From Planctomycetaceae bacterium (GTDB taxonomy: Bacteria; Planctomycetota; Planctomycetia; Pirellulales; Pirellulaceae): 64,000 nt of DNA. Positions 43,899 through 52,870 of the stretch are shown one piece after another. A program made the translations under genes and the position numbers. The notes under the pieces are model-generated. The model saw only the letters and a program-made list of their open reading frames with translations, did no database searches and was not told where the DNA came from. Location: NCBI GenBank assembly GCA_024642205.1, contig JAHEBQ010000002.1, positions 113,113 through 177,112 on the forward strand. Reading direction: 5' to 3'. The first letter of the stretch is position 1, and the number at the start of each line of letters is the position of its first letter.

Positions 43899-46800
43899 CG
43901 ACTTGGCAAATCGCTGTCCGAAGCCTTCGTTTTTTTTTCCGCACGAATTTCGCGATCGCGATCGGAGTTGCGGCTGCAACTGCGGTATTGACGGGCGCGC
44001 TGATCGTAGGCGATAGCATGCGCAACAGTCTGCGCGAACTGACGCTGGAACGACTCGGAAAAATCGACGAACTGCTCATCTCCGATGGCTTTTTCCGACA
44101 AGCCCTGGCGGACGAAATCAAGCAGTCTCCCGACTTCCAGGGCGACTACGAAAACATCACGCCCCTGATCATGTTTCCTGGAGGTACCGTGGAATATCGT
44201 CCCGCTCAAGTCGCGCGACGGGCGGGGCAGGTCAGCGTGCTGGGGATCAATGATGAGTTCTGGACCTATGACAATACGAACCCGGATTTTCCCGCGAAAT
44301 TGAGCGGCGACTCGGCGATCATCAACCAGGCACTCGCCGATGATCTTCAGATCCAGGCCGCGGACGTGGCTTCAGGCAAAGCACTGATCACCGTGCGAAT
44401 TCCCAAACGCAACCAACTGCCCGCGGACAGCGCACTCGGCCGCAAGACCGACTTGATTGAAAGCATTGTTGATCTGAAAGTCGCTCAAATCATTCCCACC
44501 GCCGGGCTGGGGCGTTTCGGGATGCATCCGACGCAGTCTGATCCACTAAACGTCTATTTGCCAATCGAACGATTGCAGGAATCGCTCGCCCGAACCGTAC
44601 TGAAACACAAATCGGATCCGGCGCAGGCAAACGTATTGATCATTTCGTCGAAATCCAGAACTCCGCCCGCGGCGGAAGTCAGCAAGGCGCTTCGAAGGTC
44701 GATTCGCCCAACTCTGGAAGATTACGGACTGACGCTTAAACGGGTGACGCAAAAATTCGGCGAGGGCCAGGATGAGAAAACGATTTTTGACTACTGGAGT
44801 TTTTCCTCCGATCAATTGTTGCTTTCGACCGAAGCGGCCGCTTCGATTGTAAGCGCGTTTCCCGACGCGACTCCCGTTTTTACGTATCTCGCAAACGACA
44901 TCCGGAAACCAGATCAGAAATCGGGGATTCCGTTTTCCATGGTTGCCGCCGTCGATTTTGGAGATTCGTTTCGGCCGATCTCGGCCATCTCCAGCCAGGG
45001 AATTGGCAAACTTGCGACGAACGAAATCGTACTCAATCAATGGGCTGCCGACGATTTGGGGGTCGAGCCGGGTTCCAACATCATGGTTACGTTTTTCGAA
45101 CCGGAAACGACTCATGGAACCCAAGTCGAACAGTCGGTCGAGATGAAACTCGTCGATATCGCAAAACTGACGCGGCCCGACCCACCACGGGCTGCCCCGC
45201 GTCGCGGCATGCCCAAACTCACAGTTTTTAGTTCAGAACCGACCCTTGCCAATGATCCCGACCTGACCCCCGAGGTTCCAGGTGTGACCGATGCCGAGTC
45301 GATCGAAAACTGGGACTTGCCGTTCAAGACGGCTGACAGGATCCGTCCCCAGGACGATGATTACTGGGACGAGTTTCGTACGACACCCAAAGCGTTCTTT
45401 TCGCTCGCCACCGGACAACAACTTTGGCGCAGCCGGTTTGGGATAACGACCAGTTTTCGAATCCCGGTGGAAACCGGAGACTCCGCTCAAATCCGTAACC
45501 GGCTGCTTGATCAGTTGGCTGCGGACGGTTCGCAACTGGGACTTCACCTGGTCCCGGTCAAGCGTCAGGGATTGAAGGCCTCATCAGGGTCAACGCCGTT
45601 CGATGTCTTGTTTCTTGCTCTCAGCATGTTTGTCATCGGTGCAGCGCTGATTCTCGTGTCCCTTCTTTTTCGACTTGGCTTGCAACAACGCGCGTCCGAA
45701 GTTGGTTTGCTCAAGGCAACAGGATTCAATCAAAAGCAGATTCGCCGGTTGTGGCTTTCCGAGATGACACTCGTTTCATCAGCGGGAGCAGTGATCGGCG
45801 TACTGTTGGGTATTGGTTACGCATGGCTCATGATCTGGGGATTGTCGACCTGGTGGGTTGGTGCGATTTCGCGGCCGTTTTTGACACTTAGCCTTTCTCC
45901 GTTGAGTTTGATCATTGGCTATTTCAGCGGATTGTTGATTTGTGTTTTGACCATCACCTGGTCGCTATGGCGAGCCCGTAACCAGCCCGTTCGAGGACTT
46001 CTGGGTGGGCAACTCGAATCGGATCAGGCAGATTTGAATCGTCATCGCGGAATTGGGCGATGGATTGCTTGGGCATTGGTCCTCGTCGCGATCTTTCTGA
46101 CTGCGATGGCGACACAGTTGTCGGGCGAGTCCCAGGCAGGTTCGTTCATGGGGGCAGGATTCCTGATTTTGACAGCCTTACTGACGTTCGTTTACAGCTG
46201 GTTGCGAAAGCCGGGTAAAGCTGAGCTGGCAGGACGATTGAGCTTGCCCCGATTGGCAATGTTAAGCGCGAAGCGTAATCCGCTGCGAAGCACCTTGACG
46301 ATTGGACTGGTTTCGGTCGCCAGTTTTCTGATCGCCGCTGTCAGTTCGTTTCGATTGACTCCCTCGGATACAGGAACCGCCGGCTTCGATTGGGTCGCCC
46401 AATCCAGCCAGCCGATTTTTGACGACCTGAGCACACCCGCCGGGCAGCTCCGGGCTCTCGGCGTGGGCAACCAATTGACACCCGGCACCGAAGTGATGTC
46501 GATGCGGTTCAAGCCCGGCGAGGACGCCAGTTGCAATAACCTCTACCAATCGACCCAGCCACGAGTGCTCGGTGTACCCCAGCGGTTTATCGAACATTTC
46601 GATTCACCCCAAGTTATCCAATTCGCGTCAGGTGGGAGTCAGGCTATTTCGGATGCAGAAAAACAAAACATGTGGCGTTTGCTCGATTCAGAGAATGTCC
46701 GCCACGGGACGGAAACTGATCCTATTCCTGTGGTTATGGACAAGAACACCGCCAATTACAGTTTAAAAATCTATGCGCTTGGCACCGTGAAACGGGTTGA

Positions 46801-47449
46801 TTACGACTCTGGCGAGACAATCTACTATCGCGTCGTGGGTTTCCTTGCAAACACCATCTTGCAAGGCAGTTTGATCATGTCTGAACGCGATTTTGTCAAC
46901 GCGTTTCCGGATTCCGGCGGCTATCAGTATTTTCTGATTCACGACGGCGTGGGAGCGGAAAAGTCAGCAGCTTCGGCCAACGTGGCATTGCTGGAAGATC
47001 GGCTGGGCGATCAAGGGTTTGACGCGCGGTCGGCTCCCAAGCTATTGGAGAATTTCATGGCCGTTCAGAACACATATCTGAGCACCTTTCAATCCCTCGG
47101 TGCGTTGGGACTACTGCTGGGGACGTTTGGATTGGCCGCCGTTCAGATTCGCAGTGTTCTCGAACGAAAGAAAGAACTGGGTTTGATGCGGGCCGTTGGG
47201 TTTGCGCGCGGCAAGCTGTCGCGATTGGTATTGCTCGAGAATGCCTGGTTGCTGATGATGGGTCTTGGGGTCGGGATCACGGCAGCACTGTTCACCACCG
47301 TGCCCCACTGGTTTGTGGGGACGGCTTCCGTTCCCTGGCTCGCGTTGACCGTGATGTTCACCGGGATCGTCGCAGTCGGTCTGATCGCTGGATGGCTGGC
47401 ATCGAGAATGATATCAAAAATGCCGTTACTGGAGTCATTGCGAGCGTAA
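43895..47449 (+). CDS. Large FtsX-like ABC transporter permease
   Basis: An unusually long permease of 1184 residues. It has an N-terminal helix (about residues 18-40), a large extracytoplasmic MacB-PCD-like domain (about 45-555), FtsX helices (about 570-760, containing SEVGLLKATGFNQKQIRRLWLSE), further helices, a second extracytoplasmic domain (about 820-1050) and a final FtsX block (about 1060-1180) with KELGLMRAVGFARGKLSRLVLLE. The two FtsX domains in one chain match the 4+4 arrangement of two LolC/E-like halves. The coupling helix motif E-L/V-GLx(K/R)A-x-GF occurs twice. It is translationally coupled to the ATPase gene. No fusion or outer-membrane protein is next to it. Confidence 0.9.
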   Translation: MTTWQIAVRSLRFFFRTNFAIAIGVAAATAVLTGALIVGDSMRNSLRELTLERLGKIDELLISDGFFRQALADEIKQSPDFQGDYENITPLIMFPGGTVEYRPAQVARRAGQVSVLGINDEFWTYDNTNPDFPAKLSGDSAIINQALADDLQIQAADVASGKALITVRIPKRNQLPADSALGRKTDLIESIVDLKVAQIIPTAGLGRFGMHPTQSDPLNVYLPIERLQESLARTVLKHKSDPAQANVLIISSKSRTPPAAEVSKALRRSIRPTLEDYGLTLKRVTQKFGEGQDEKTIFDYWSFSSDQLLLSTEAAASIVSAFPDATPVFTYLANDIRKPDQKSGIPFSMVAAVDFGDSFRPISAISSQGIGKLATNEIVLNQWAADDLGVEPGSNIMVTFFEPETTHGTQVEQSVEMKLVDIAKLTRPDPPRAAPRRGMPKLTVFSSEPTLANDPDLTPEVPGVTDAESIENWDLPFKTADRIRPQDDDYWDEFRTTPKAFFSLATGQQLWRSRFGITTSFRIPVETGDSAQIRNRLLDQLAADGSQLGLHLVPVKRQGLKASSGSTPFDVLFLALSMFVIGAALILVSLLFRLGLQQRASEVGLLKATGFNQKQIRRLWLSEMTLVSSAGAVIGVLLGIGYAWLMIWGLSTWWVGAISRPFLTLSLSPLSLIIGYFSGLLICVLTITWSLWRARNQPVRGLLGGQLESDQADLNRHRGIGRWIAWALVLVAIFLTAMATQLSGESQAGSFMGAGFLILTALLTFVYSWLRKPGKAELAGRLSLPRLAMLSAKRNPLRSTLTIGLVSVASFLIAAVSSFRLTPSDTGTAGFDWVAQSSQPIFDDLSTPAGQLRALGVGNQLTPGTEVMSMRFKPGEDASCNNLYQSTQPRVLGVPQRFIEHFDSPQVIQFASGGSQAISDAEKQNMWRLLDSENVRHGTETDPIPVVMDKNTANYSLKIYALGTVKRVDYDSGETIYYRVVGFLANTILQGSLIMSERDFVNAFPDSGGYQYFLIHDGVGAEKSAASANVALLEDRLGDQGFDARSAPKLLENFMAVQNTYLSTFQSLGALGLLLGTFGLAAVQIRSVLERKKELGLMRAVGFARGKLSRLVLLENAWLLMMGLGVGITAALFTTVPHWFVGTASVPWLALTVMFTGIVAVGLIAGWLASRMISKMPLLESLRA

Positions 47450-47811
47450 GTTCCCTGCCGTGATCGCTGGAGCCTGATGGTCAAAATGATTTTTGCCTAC
47501 CGAACATTCTCAGCGAATTTGTGCGCGCCATTCATTTTTGAGTCGTCACCTATTCAGTCCTGTCGATTGGCGGAATGGTTTTTCCGATGACCTGAATTTC
47601 GGTCTCCAGGCGAAATCTGTCATACCCTGAAATGAAGATCCGTTACGGGAAGAGCGGCTCGGCGAATTCACCGCAATGCCGATGAAACCGCGGATTTGGG
47701 ATTTCCCTTGAATTGCCCAGGAAAGACGGTATTAAGTCCAGTCGCCGCCGCTGTTTCTGAAAAATCCATCCAGAAACACCCAATAATCTGTCGACGCAAA
47801 CGAACCCTAAT
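47450..47811. other. Intergenic region before SPFH gene
   Basis: No coding sequence recognised here. Small open frames occur but carry no domain and no ribosome site. The last part should hold the promoter of the SPFH gene, with the paired palindromes described separately at 47812-47832. Confidence 0.4.
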
Positions 47812-47832
47812 TGATATCACACTGATATCACA
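47812..47832. promoter_or_regulatory. Paired palindromic boxes upstream of SPFH gene
   Basis: The 10-mer tgatatcaca occurs twice (47812-47821 and 47823-47832), 11 bases apart, about one helical turn. Each copy contains the perfect palindrome tgatatca. The pair ends 60 bases before the SPFH ATG, a suitable position for an operator bound by two dimers. There is no direct evidence for a regulator; chance repetition in an AT-rich stretch is the alternative. Confidence 0.35.
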
Positions 47833-47892
47833 TCGATTGCAGCCTATCGGGTGGCCAATTCGAGTTTTATTTCTTGGTGAAAAGGAGATTTG

Positions 47893-48867
47893 ATGACTCT
47901 GGAAGACAAATCCGCTACCCAGTCGCATGTTGTGGAAACGGCATTCCCGGCGAAATCTGGCTGGCCATTGCTGGCGTTGTTTCTCGGTTTGATGTTGCTG
48001 GGTCCAATCCTGTTTTTGTTGAGTTCGGCATTCATCGGACCTAATCCATTTTTCGTGGTCTTGATGATTCTCTTGCTTCTCGTTGGATTTGTCGGGTTCT
48101 TTGGATTCCTGGCAATCGCGCCGAATCAATCGAGAGCCTTGTTGCTGTTTGGCGAATACAAGGGAACCGTGAAGGAATCCGGGTTTTACTGGGTCAATCC
48201 TTTTTTCAGCAAGAAAATGGTATCGCTTCGCGTCCGGAATTTTGAAACCGGATCAACCGTGACGCCTCAGCGTAAAGACGCTGCGGGAACCGTCCTGGCA
48301 GAGCGAGGACGGACGGCAAGTCGGCCTTCGAAAGTTAACGATCGAGACGGCAATCCAATTGAAATTTCGACCGTCGTTGTCTGGAAAGTCGTCGATACGG
48401 CTGAAGCGTTGTTTGAAGTGGATGACTACGAAGATTTTGTTCGTGTCCAGAGCGAATCCGCACTTCGGAATTTGGCTTCTCGCCATCCATACGACAGTGA
48501 AGACCATGAAATTTCATTGCGGGGCAGCACAACCGAGATTTCCGAGCAATTGCAGCGAGACATTCAGGAGCGGTTACACCGGGCCGGTGTCCAGGTGATT
48601 GAGGCACGGATCAGCCACTTGGCCTATGCTCAAGAGATCGCAGCGGCGATGCTGCAACGTCAACAGGCTTCTGCTGTCGTCGCGGCGCGCTCGAAAATCG
48701 TGGAAGGTGCAGTTGGCATGGTCCAAATGGCACTTGATCAGCTTGCTGAAAAATCGATTGTCGAACTCGACGATGAGCGACGGGCGGCGATGGTTTCGAA
48801 CTTACTGGTAGTCTTGTGCAGCGATAAATCCACTCAGCCGATCGTCAACACGGGCTCGATTTACTAA
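47893..48867 (+). CDS. SPFH/Band 7 domain membrane protein
   Basis: ATG 47893 is preceded by a very good AAAGGAG ribosome site (47881-47887). The 324-residue protein has two close N-terminal membrane helices (about 25-50 and 58-80), then an SPFH (prohibitin-like) domain: [31 protein letters not shown] and [29 protein letters not shown], and a C-terminal helical oligomerisation segment ([28 protein letters not shown]). It should form large membrane-bound assemblies. The ribbon-helix-helix gene is encoded 79 bases downstream across a hairpin, and I recall this pairing in other bacteria. Function is probably in membrane microdomains or quality control. Confidence 0.9.
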   Translation: MTLEDKSATQSHVVETAFPAKSGWPLLALFLGLMLLGPILFLLSSAFIGPNPFFVVLMILLLLVGFVGFFGFLAIAPNQSRALLLFGEYKGTVKESGFYWVNPFFSKKMVSLRVRNFETGSTVTPQRKDAAGTVLAERGRTASRPSKVNDRDGNPIEISTVVVWKVVDTAEALFEVDDYEDFVRVQSESALRNLASRHPYDSEDHEISLRGSTTEISEQLQRDIQERLHRAGVQVIEARISHLAYAQEIAAAMLQRQQASAVVAARSKIVEGAVGMVQMALDQLAEKSIVELDDERRAAMVSNLLVVLCSDKSTQPIVNTGSIY

Positions 48868-48883
48868 CGTGTTGCGATTTTCG

Positions 48884-48916
48884 AGGCGACCGTCCCTTGA
48901 CGACGGTCGCCTGTTT
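48884..48916 (+). terminator. Hairpin terminator (weak T-tail)
   Basis: An 11-bp perfect stem (aggcgaccgtc / gacggtcgcct) with a 7-base loop, followed by gtttctcgttc. The stem is strong but the T-tail is interrupted, so it could reduce rather than stop read-through into the ribbon-helix-helix gene. Confidence 0.6.
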
Positions 48917-48946
48917 CTCGTTCTCAGTTTTCGAAAGTGAGCCGTT

Positions 48947-49144
48947 TTGCCAAAACGAGATTCATTTCTGCTTCGGCTGGACCCCAAAATCCTCAACGCT
49001 CTGAGACGCTGGGCGGATGACGACTTGCGTAGTGTCAATGCACAGCTGGAGTTTCTGTTGAGAAAAGCACTTAAAGACGCAGGGCGACCGAGCGACGTTG
49101 AAAGCGACTCGAGGAACAAAGGGGGGAATCGAAAAGAAGAATAA
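48947..49144 (+). CDS. Arc-like ribbon-helix-helix protein
   Basis: A small protein of 65 residues, starting at TTG 48947 after a GTGAG-type site. Residues 5-45 match the Arc-type ribbon-helix-helix pattern: strand DSFLLRLDPKILNALRRWADDD followed by SVNAQLEFLLRKALKDAGR. The strand-type DNA-contact residues and the two helices are present; the tail is Asn/Gly/Lys-rich. It is likely a DNA-binding partner of the SPFH gene upstream, perhaps an autoregulator, though the stems between them weaken co-transcription. A toxin-antitoxin function is not suggested, since no toxin frame follows. Confidence 0.75.
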   Translation: MPKRDSFLLRLDPKILNALRRWADDDLRSVNAQLEFLLRKALKDAGRPSDVESDSRNKGGNRKEE

Positions 49145-49466
49145 ACCGCTGCCGGGTAAAGACGAATCGAGGGCAACGATTACGGCCTGGGAAAGCCTTC
49201 GCCATAAAACCGGATTTCTGAACTGGAAATTGGGAGATCACGGATACCGGCAACCAGGGAAGTCAGTTCCCCGGGCAAGTATGGGTCGTGAACGGAATCG
49301 TCCTCGCAGAAATTCTTGGCCTGTCATTTCCTGGTTTGTTTCCGAGGGGCGCGGGGTTATTCAGGGCCAATGAAAACGTCAGCGTGAAAGTTCGATTGGC
49401 GGGCTCTTGGGACTTGCCGCTGGATCAGCATTTTGTTTAGAATCCTCGTTCTGCTAATTGGAATTT
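49145..49466. other. Intergenic region before tRNA
   Basis: About 320 bases with no recognisable gene; an open frame overlapping the end of the ribbon-helix-helix gene has no domain. The tRNA promoter should be here but I could not assign it. Confidence 0.4.
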
Positions 49467-49550
49467 GCCGGTGTGGCGGAATTGGCAGACGCGATGGATT
49501 CAAAATCCATTGGGGGCAACCCCGTGGAGGTTCAAGTCCTCTCACCGGTA
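49467..49550 (+). tRNA. tRNA-Leu(CAA)
   Basis: A class II tRNA of 84 bases without encoded CCA. The acceptor stem gccggtg pairs with caccggt (the first pair is G-U), with discriminator A at 49550. The anticodon loop ttcaaaa sits in a 5-bp stem (atgga/tccat), giving anticodon CAA, which reads UUG leucine codons. The long variable arm (gggggcaacccc) and T-arm ggttcaagtcc are typical of tRNA-Leu. The following terminator at 49574-49612 ends the unit. Confidence 0.95.
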
Positions 49551-49573
49551 CCTGCTCGTCTAGCGAGCCCGAG

Positions 49574-49612
49574 CCAGCCAGAGCAATAATCCTGCTTTGG
49601 CTGGTTTTTTTT
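49574..49612 (+). terminator. Intrinsic terminator after tRNA-Leu
   Basis: A 12-bp stem (ccagccagagca / tgctttggctgg, with one G-U pair) with a 7-base loop, followed by eight T, 23 bases after the tRNA. Confidence 0.93.
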
Positions 49613-49836
49613 GATTCTCACTTGCCCCCCGCTCGCGCTCGCGGCTTTGAGTCTTGCTGCGATTCTGAATTCAATGATTCGGGTTCTTCTTCGGGTTTGA
49701 CCAAACCTGCTTGAAGTCCACATCGTCGCCTGAAGGTAGAATTGCTCTGCGAACTTCCGATGCCTCAGCGAATATTTCCTTTGGGAGATTTCCATTTGAT
49801 CAACTGAGGCACCGGACCGCTCCATGTATGAAGGTC

Positions 49837-50333
49837 TCAGGAGCCATCCATCCAATCGACCTGGAGCAACTGCCGTTCCAGTAACTGACACGTCAAGGGA
49901 GCAATGTCGGCGACGCCGAAATCGGGCGATTCAAGAAAGTAATGCCGTCCTGCGTGATCTTGTCCTGGCCCTGTCTCGAAGAAAATTTCGACAAAAAGGC
50001 TGGCCATTTTGAAACGGCTGGCTGGCAAGCTCGTACAAGTTCCAGATTACCTGCCACACTATCCAAGCAACAGGTACCGCAATAACCCAGAACCTACCGA
50101 TCCACAAAAAACACCTCTGGTTGGCGGTTAACCGGGATGGAAGAGGGATCATCACGGCAGATTATTGTGGCGGAAAAATTACTTTTCATGTGATCAAGGG
50201 AGTCGTCACTGGAGCAGATTTGGAACTCGACTTGACTGACATATACCGCGAACAAAATGAGAATCAACTTGACGGCAATCAGAAAAGTGTGAAGGCCAAA
50301 TTGGAAGAACCGGCGTTTTGGTAAATTGACCAT
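49837..50333 (-). pseudogene. Degraded planctomycete membrane protein
   Basis: Fragments on the minus strand, in three frames, appear to continue one another. The first starts at ATG 50333 with KRRFFQFGLHTFLIAVKLI, like the FQFSLRTLL leader of many planctomycete membrane proteins. At about 50110 the sense moves to another frame giving a hydrophobic helix FWVIAVPVAWIVWQVIWN. At about 50020 a third frame gives a coherent tail (ETGPGQDHAGRHYFLES, CQLLERQLLQVDWMDGS) and a stop at 49837. No single frame is complete. I read this as a gene with two frameshifts; the evidence for one continuous protein is only visual. Confidence 0.4.
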
Positions 50334-50457
50334 GACTCACTCGAATCAGAGCCGTTCCAGAGGCAAACAGGCCCTCTGTTTTTCGGCCCTCAGCTCGACT
50401 TTTTCGCTGTTATGACCTCAGATTCACGAAAACACTTCCCTGGTAAAAGGGGCTTCC

Positions 50458-51180
50458 TTGCTAGAGCTTTTGACTTGTCACATTCAAGTTCTGAGCAGCA
50501 AGGAAGTTCTTGTGATTCGCATTCCTCAACAGTTTAAACCGCTACTTGAATCTCTGATTGCATCGTTTCATCGCCCGGAAACGGCTCGCCGTTTCGTGTT
50601 GTTTTTTGTGGCGGCCATTTCAACTGTTGGCGACCGAACTCTCTCGAACTTGCTTCGATTATTGAGTTTGGTCGAGTAGCTCAATCCTTCGCGTTACCTT
50701 CGTCTTTTTTCTCACCACCGTTGACAATCCCGAGACCGAAAGTCCGCGAGTCAAAGACAAGGCGTTCCCTTCGCAAGGCAGCGCGGTCACCATAAGAAAA
50801 GACGGCCGCGATTTCGCCGGAACGGCTGTGGATGGCGAAACGTCGAAGTGGTCACAGGCCAAAGACATTAAATGTCAAAGTGGTTAAGGTGCCATCAAAA
50901 TCAAATGGGTCTTCGTGCGTGATCTTGCTTGTCGGTTCTACTTGTGCACGGTCGTGGTCAATTTCTTCGACACGATGCGGTGGTCGAATGAACACATTCG
51001 TCTCAAACAATGGATTGGCAAAAAACAAGTTACGTTTGCGGACCTGACCCCAGGTGTGCCACGATATTTATGGATGGAATGGATTTTTGCATGAGTCCCC
51101 GGAAGCGAACTTGTACACAAATCACCAAACCCGATCGGAAGACCGATAGCCTTAGGCTTGGCACAAGCAGCTTGGTGGAA
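50458..51180 (+). pseudogene. Degraded DDE transposase (IS701/IS4-like)
   Basis: Several fragments line up with one transposase of the DDE_5/IS701-like kind. The first frame (50458-50679) gives PLLESLIASFHRPETARRFVLFFV and GDRTLSNLLRLLSLVE before a stop, and continues as LNPSRYLRLFSHHR. In the same frame at about 50821 comes CGWRNVEVVTGQRH, also followed by a stop. One base further, from 50891, another frame gives KIKWVFVRDL and later KKQVTFADLTPGVPRYLWMEWIF before a stop at about 51108, then a tail around PNPIGRPIALGLAQAA. The middle with most catalytic residues is missing. I did not identify terminal inverted repeats. The element is inactive and old. Confidence 0.6.
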
Positions 51181-51231
51181 AAAGTCGAGCTCAGGAATCC
51201 TGGACAATATGCCAATGGTGAACTGCCCCTG

Positions 51232-52497
51232 CTACCTGCGAATCTCGACCCCCAAACCATAAAATCCGCGAGGATTCAGGGGTACCAAACGATAACGCAT
51301 CGGTTCGCAATCGGTTTGAGTTGTCGCTTCGACCGCGAGATAAGCGACCATCCATCCCAACATGACCTGGGACAGATAATGGCCGTCGTCGCAAAGCCGG
51401 CCATACCCCGCCAAACCAGATCCGGTAAAGAATGCTGCTTTGACTACTGGACGTTGGGCCATCTTTGCGGCAACGAGAAATGGCAGGGCGCCGACAAAAG
51501 TATGACCACTGGCTCCATTATTGTCATTAAAAGGATGCCATTCCGATCCGTCGCTCGATTCACCAGGTCGCGATGCACCGGTTATATATTGTAACCCCAA
51601 TAACGTGGGGCCGCCGACAACATACGATCGCAAGGTCCGGTTGCTCCATGAATCGAGCGCGTCGTTCGCAGGCCGATTCCCATGCATAGCTTGCGAGGAA
51701 CGCGCAACGATGCTGGAAGCCGTTATCGCTGCCAGGAGGTAGCTTCCATTTCCAAATTCCCGAAACCAGCAATCCACATTGGGAGCCGTCGCCCCTTGTT
51801 GCTGGAGCCAATCCTGAAAGTTCTCATCGATCGAAGTATTCGCAAAGACGGCGGCGAGAGTAAACATTCCCCCCAGCTTTGCCATACTGGGTCGCGAATA
51901 GAAAAACTTGTTGTCCGAAAGCAAATCACCCGTAAACTCCCAAGCCGGACGGTAGAAATGCTCGCGCAGTTCTCGTCGGTTGTACTCAACCTGTTCCCAA
52001 CGAATCCTGCCGGATGGAAAATCCTCAAAAGTCCAGATTCGCGTGACGTGCCAATCAGGAAGAACGGGCCCCAGGAATTCCGAGGCTTCGAGGCAAAGGT
52101 TTCGCAGTCTGAACACTGGAGACTGATAGGTCGGTACAAAAACATCAGGCAAATCACCCACGGTTGTCTCGACAGTTGGCGACCGGCGCGTATCGGTGAT
52201 CTCCTGCGTCGTCGTCATGAAACTCGCTCGACGAATTGTTGGCGCGAGATCGAGCGGATCATTCAATGAGGTTGCATGATCGACCGACTGAAAGCGCATT
52301 TGACGCGCGGAGGCCACTGGCGTGCAGCCTGAGAACCCAACCAATACCCCTATTGCCAGGTAGGTCAGCCGGATGAAACCGACATTTCTTCCGACTTGAA
52401 ATACGTCAAGGCAGGAAGATCCGTCCAACCTTCTTGCTCCCAGTTCGAAAATCGCTCGACTAAAATGAAAACTGGAAAGTGATGTACCAGCGTGCAA
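51232..52497 (-). CDS. PAP2-family phosphatase-like lipoprotein
   Basis: A 421-residue protein with a hydrophobic segment and lipobox VGFSGC at about residues 45-58; ATG 52497 leaves an unusually long leader, so the true start may be downstream (TTG in ARRLDG). The C-terminal half has the PAP2 motifs: GASRPGES, then NNGASGHTFVGALPF with SGH, and GRLCDDGHYLSQVMLGW with the catalytic Arg/His. The usual Asp of the third motif is Gln here. The enzyme should dephosphorylate lipid or haloperoxidase-like substrates outside the cytoplasm. The role in the cell is unknown. It converges on the decayed transposase region. Confidence 0.8.
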   Translation of the reverse strand: MHAGTSLSSFHFSRAIFELGARRLDGSSCLDVFQVGRNVGFIRLTYLAIGVLVGFSGCTPVASARQMRFQSVDHATSLNDPLDLAPTIRRASFMTTTQEITDTRRSPTVETTVGDLPDVFVPTYQSPVFRLRNLCLEASEFLGPVLPDWHVTRIWTFEDFPSGRIRWEQVEYNRRELREHFYRPAWEFTGDLLSDNKFFYSRPSMAKLGGMFTLAAVFANTSIDENFQDWLQQQGATAPNVDCWFREFGNGSYLLAAITASSIVARSSQAMHGNRPANDALDSWSNRTLRSYVVGGPTLLGLQYITGASRPGESSDGSEWHPFNDNNGASGHTFVGALPFLVAAKMAQRPVVKAAFFTGSGLAGYGRLCDDGHYLSQVMLGWMVAYLAVEATTQTDCEPMRYRLVPLNPRGFYGLGVEIRR

Positions 52498-52870
52498 CTG
52501 TCTTTACAAGATACATCTGCGAATGCCGGAGGACGGTCGAACAACTGCTAGCACCAGCAGTGCCCTCATCTCACTTCGTTGGATTATTCAAATCTGGTTT
52601 AGCGATGTCCTGAACCTGAGGCTTGTTCGATCTGGGCAGCGGCTGGACCAATGGGATAAAAGAAGTTCAAGATTCGACAAAACTGACCGTGATTCCGTAG
52701 TATGGAATTTTCGCCTCGACCCTGAGCTCCTTTTGGGGCCGGGATCGAATGACTATCGAATTCGCGTCCCCTGCGGAACCCACCCTTTGCCATCGATTAT
52801 CGATTAGACTCAGAAACTGAACTGAGGTTTGGCAACTGCCCGACGAATCATCACACGAGACGATCCAATC
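52498..52870. other. Divergent intergenic region
   Basis: About 370 bases between the PAP2-like gene and the sulfatase gene. A 94-codon plus-strand frame here has no recognisable domain or ribosome site, so I do not call it. Both promoters should lie here. Confidence 0.4.

Noticed and set aside
44546-45124. 192-codon minus-strand open frame
   Set aside because: Antisense to the FtsX permease and without a domain.
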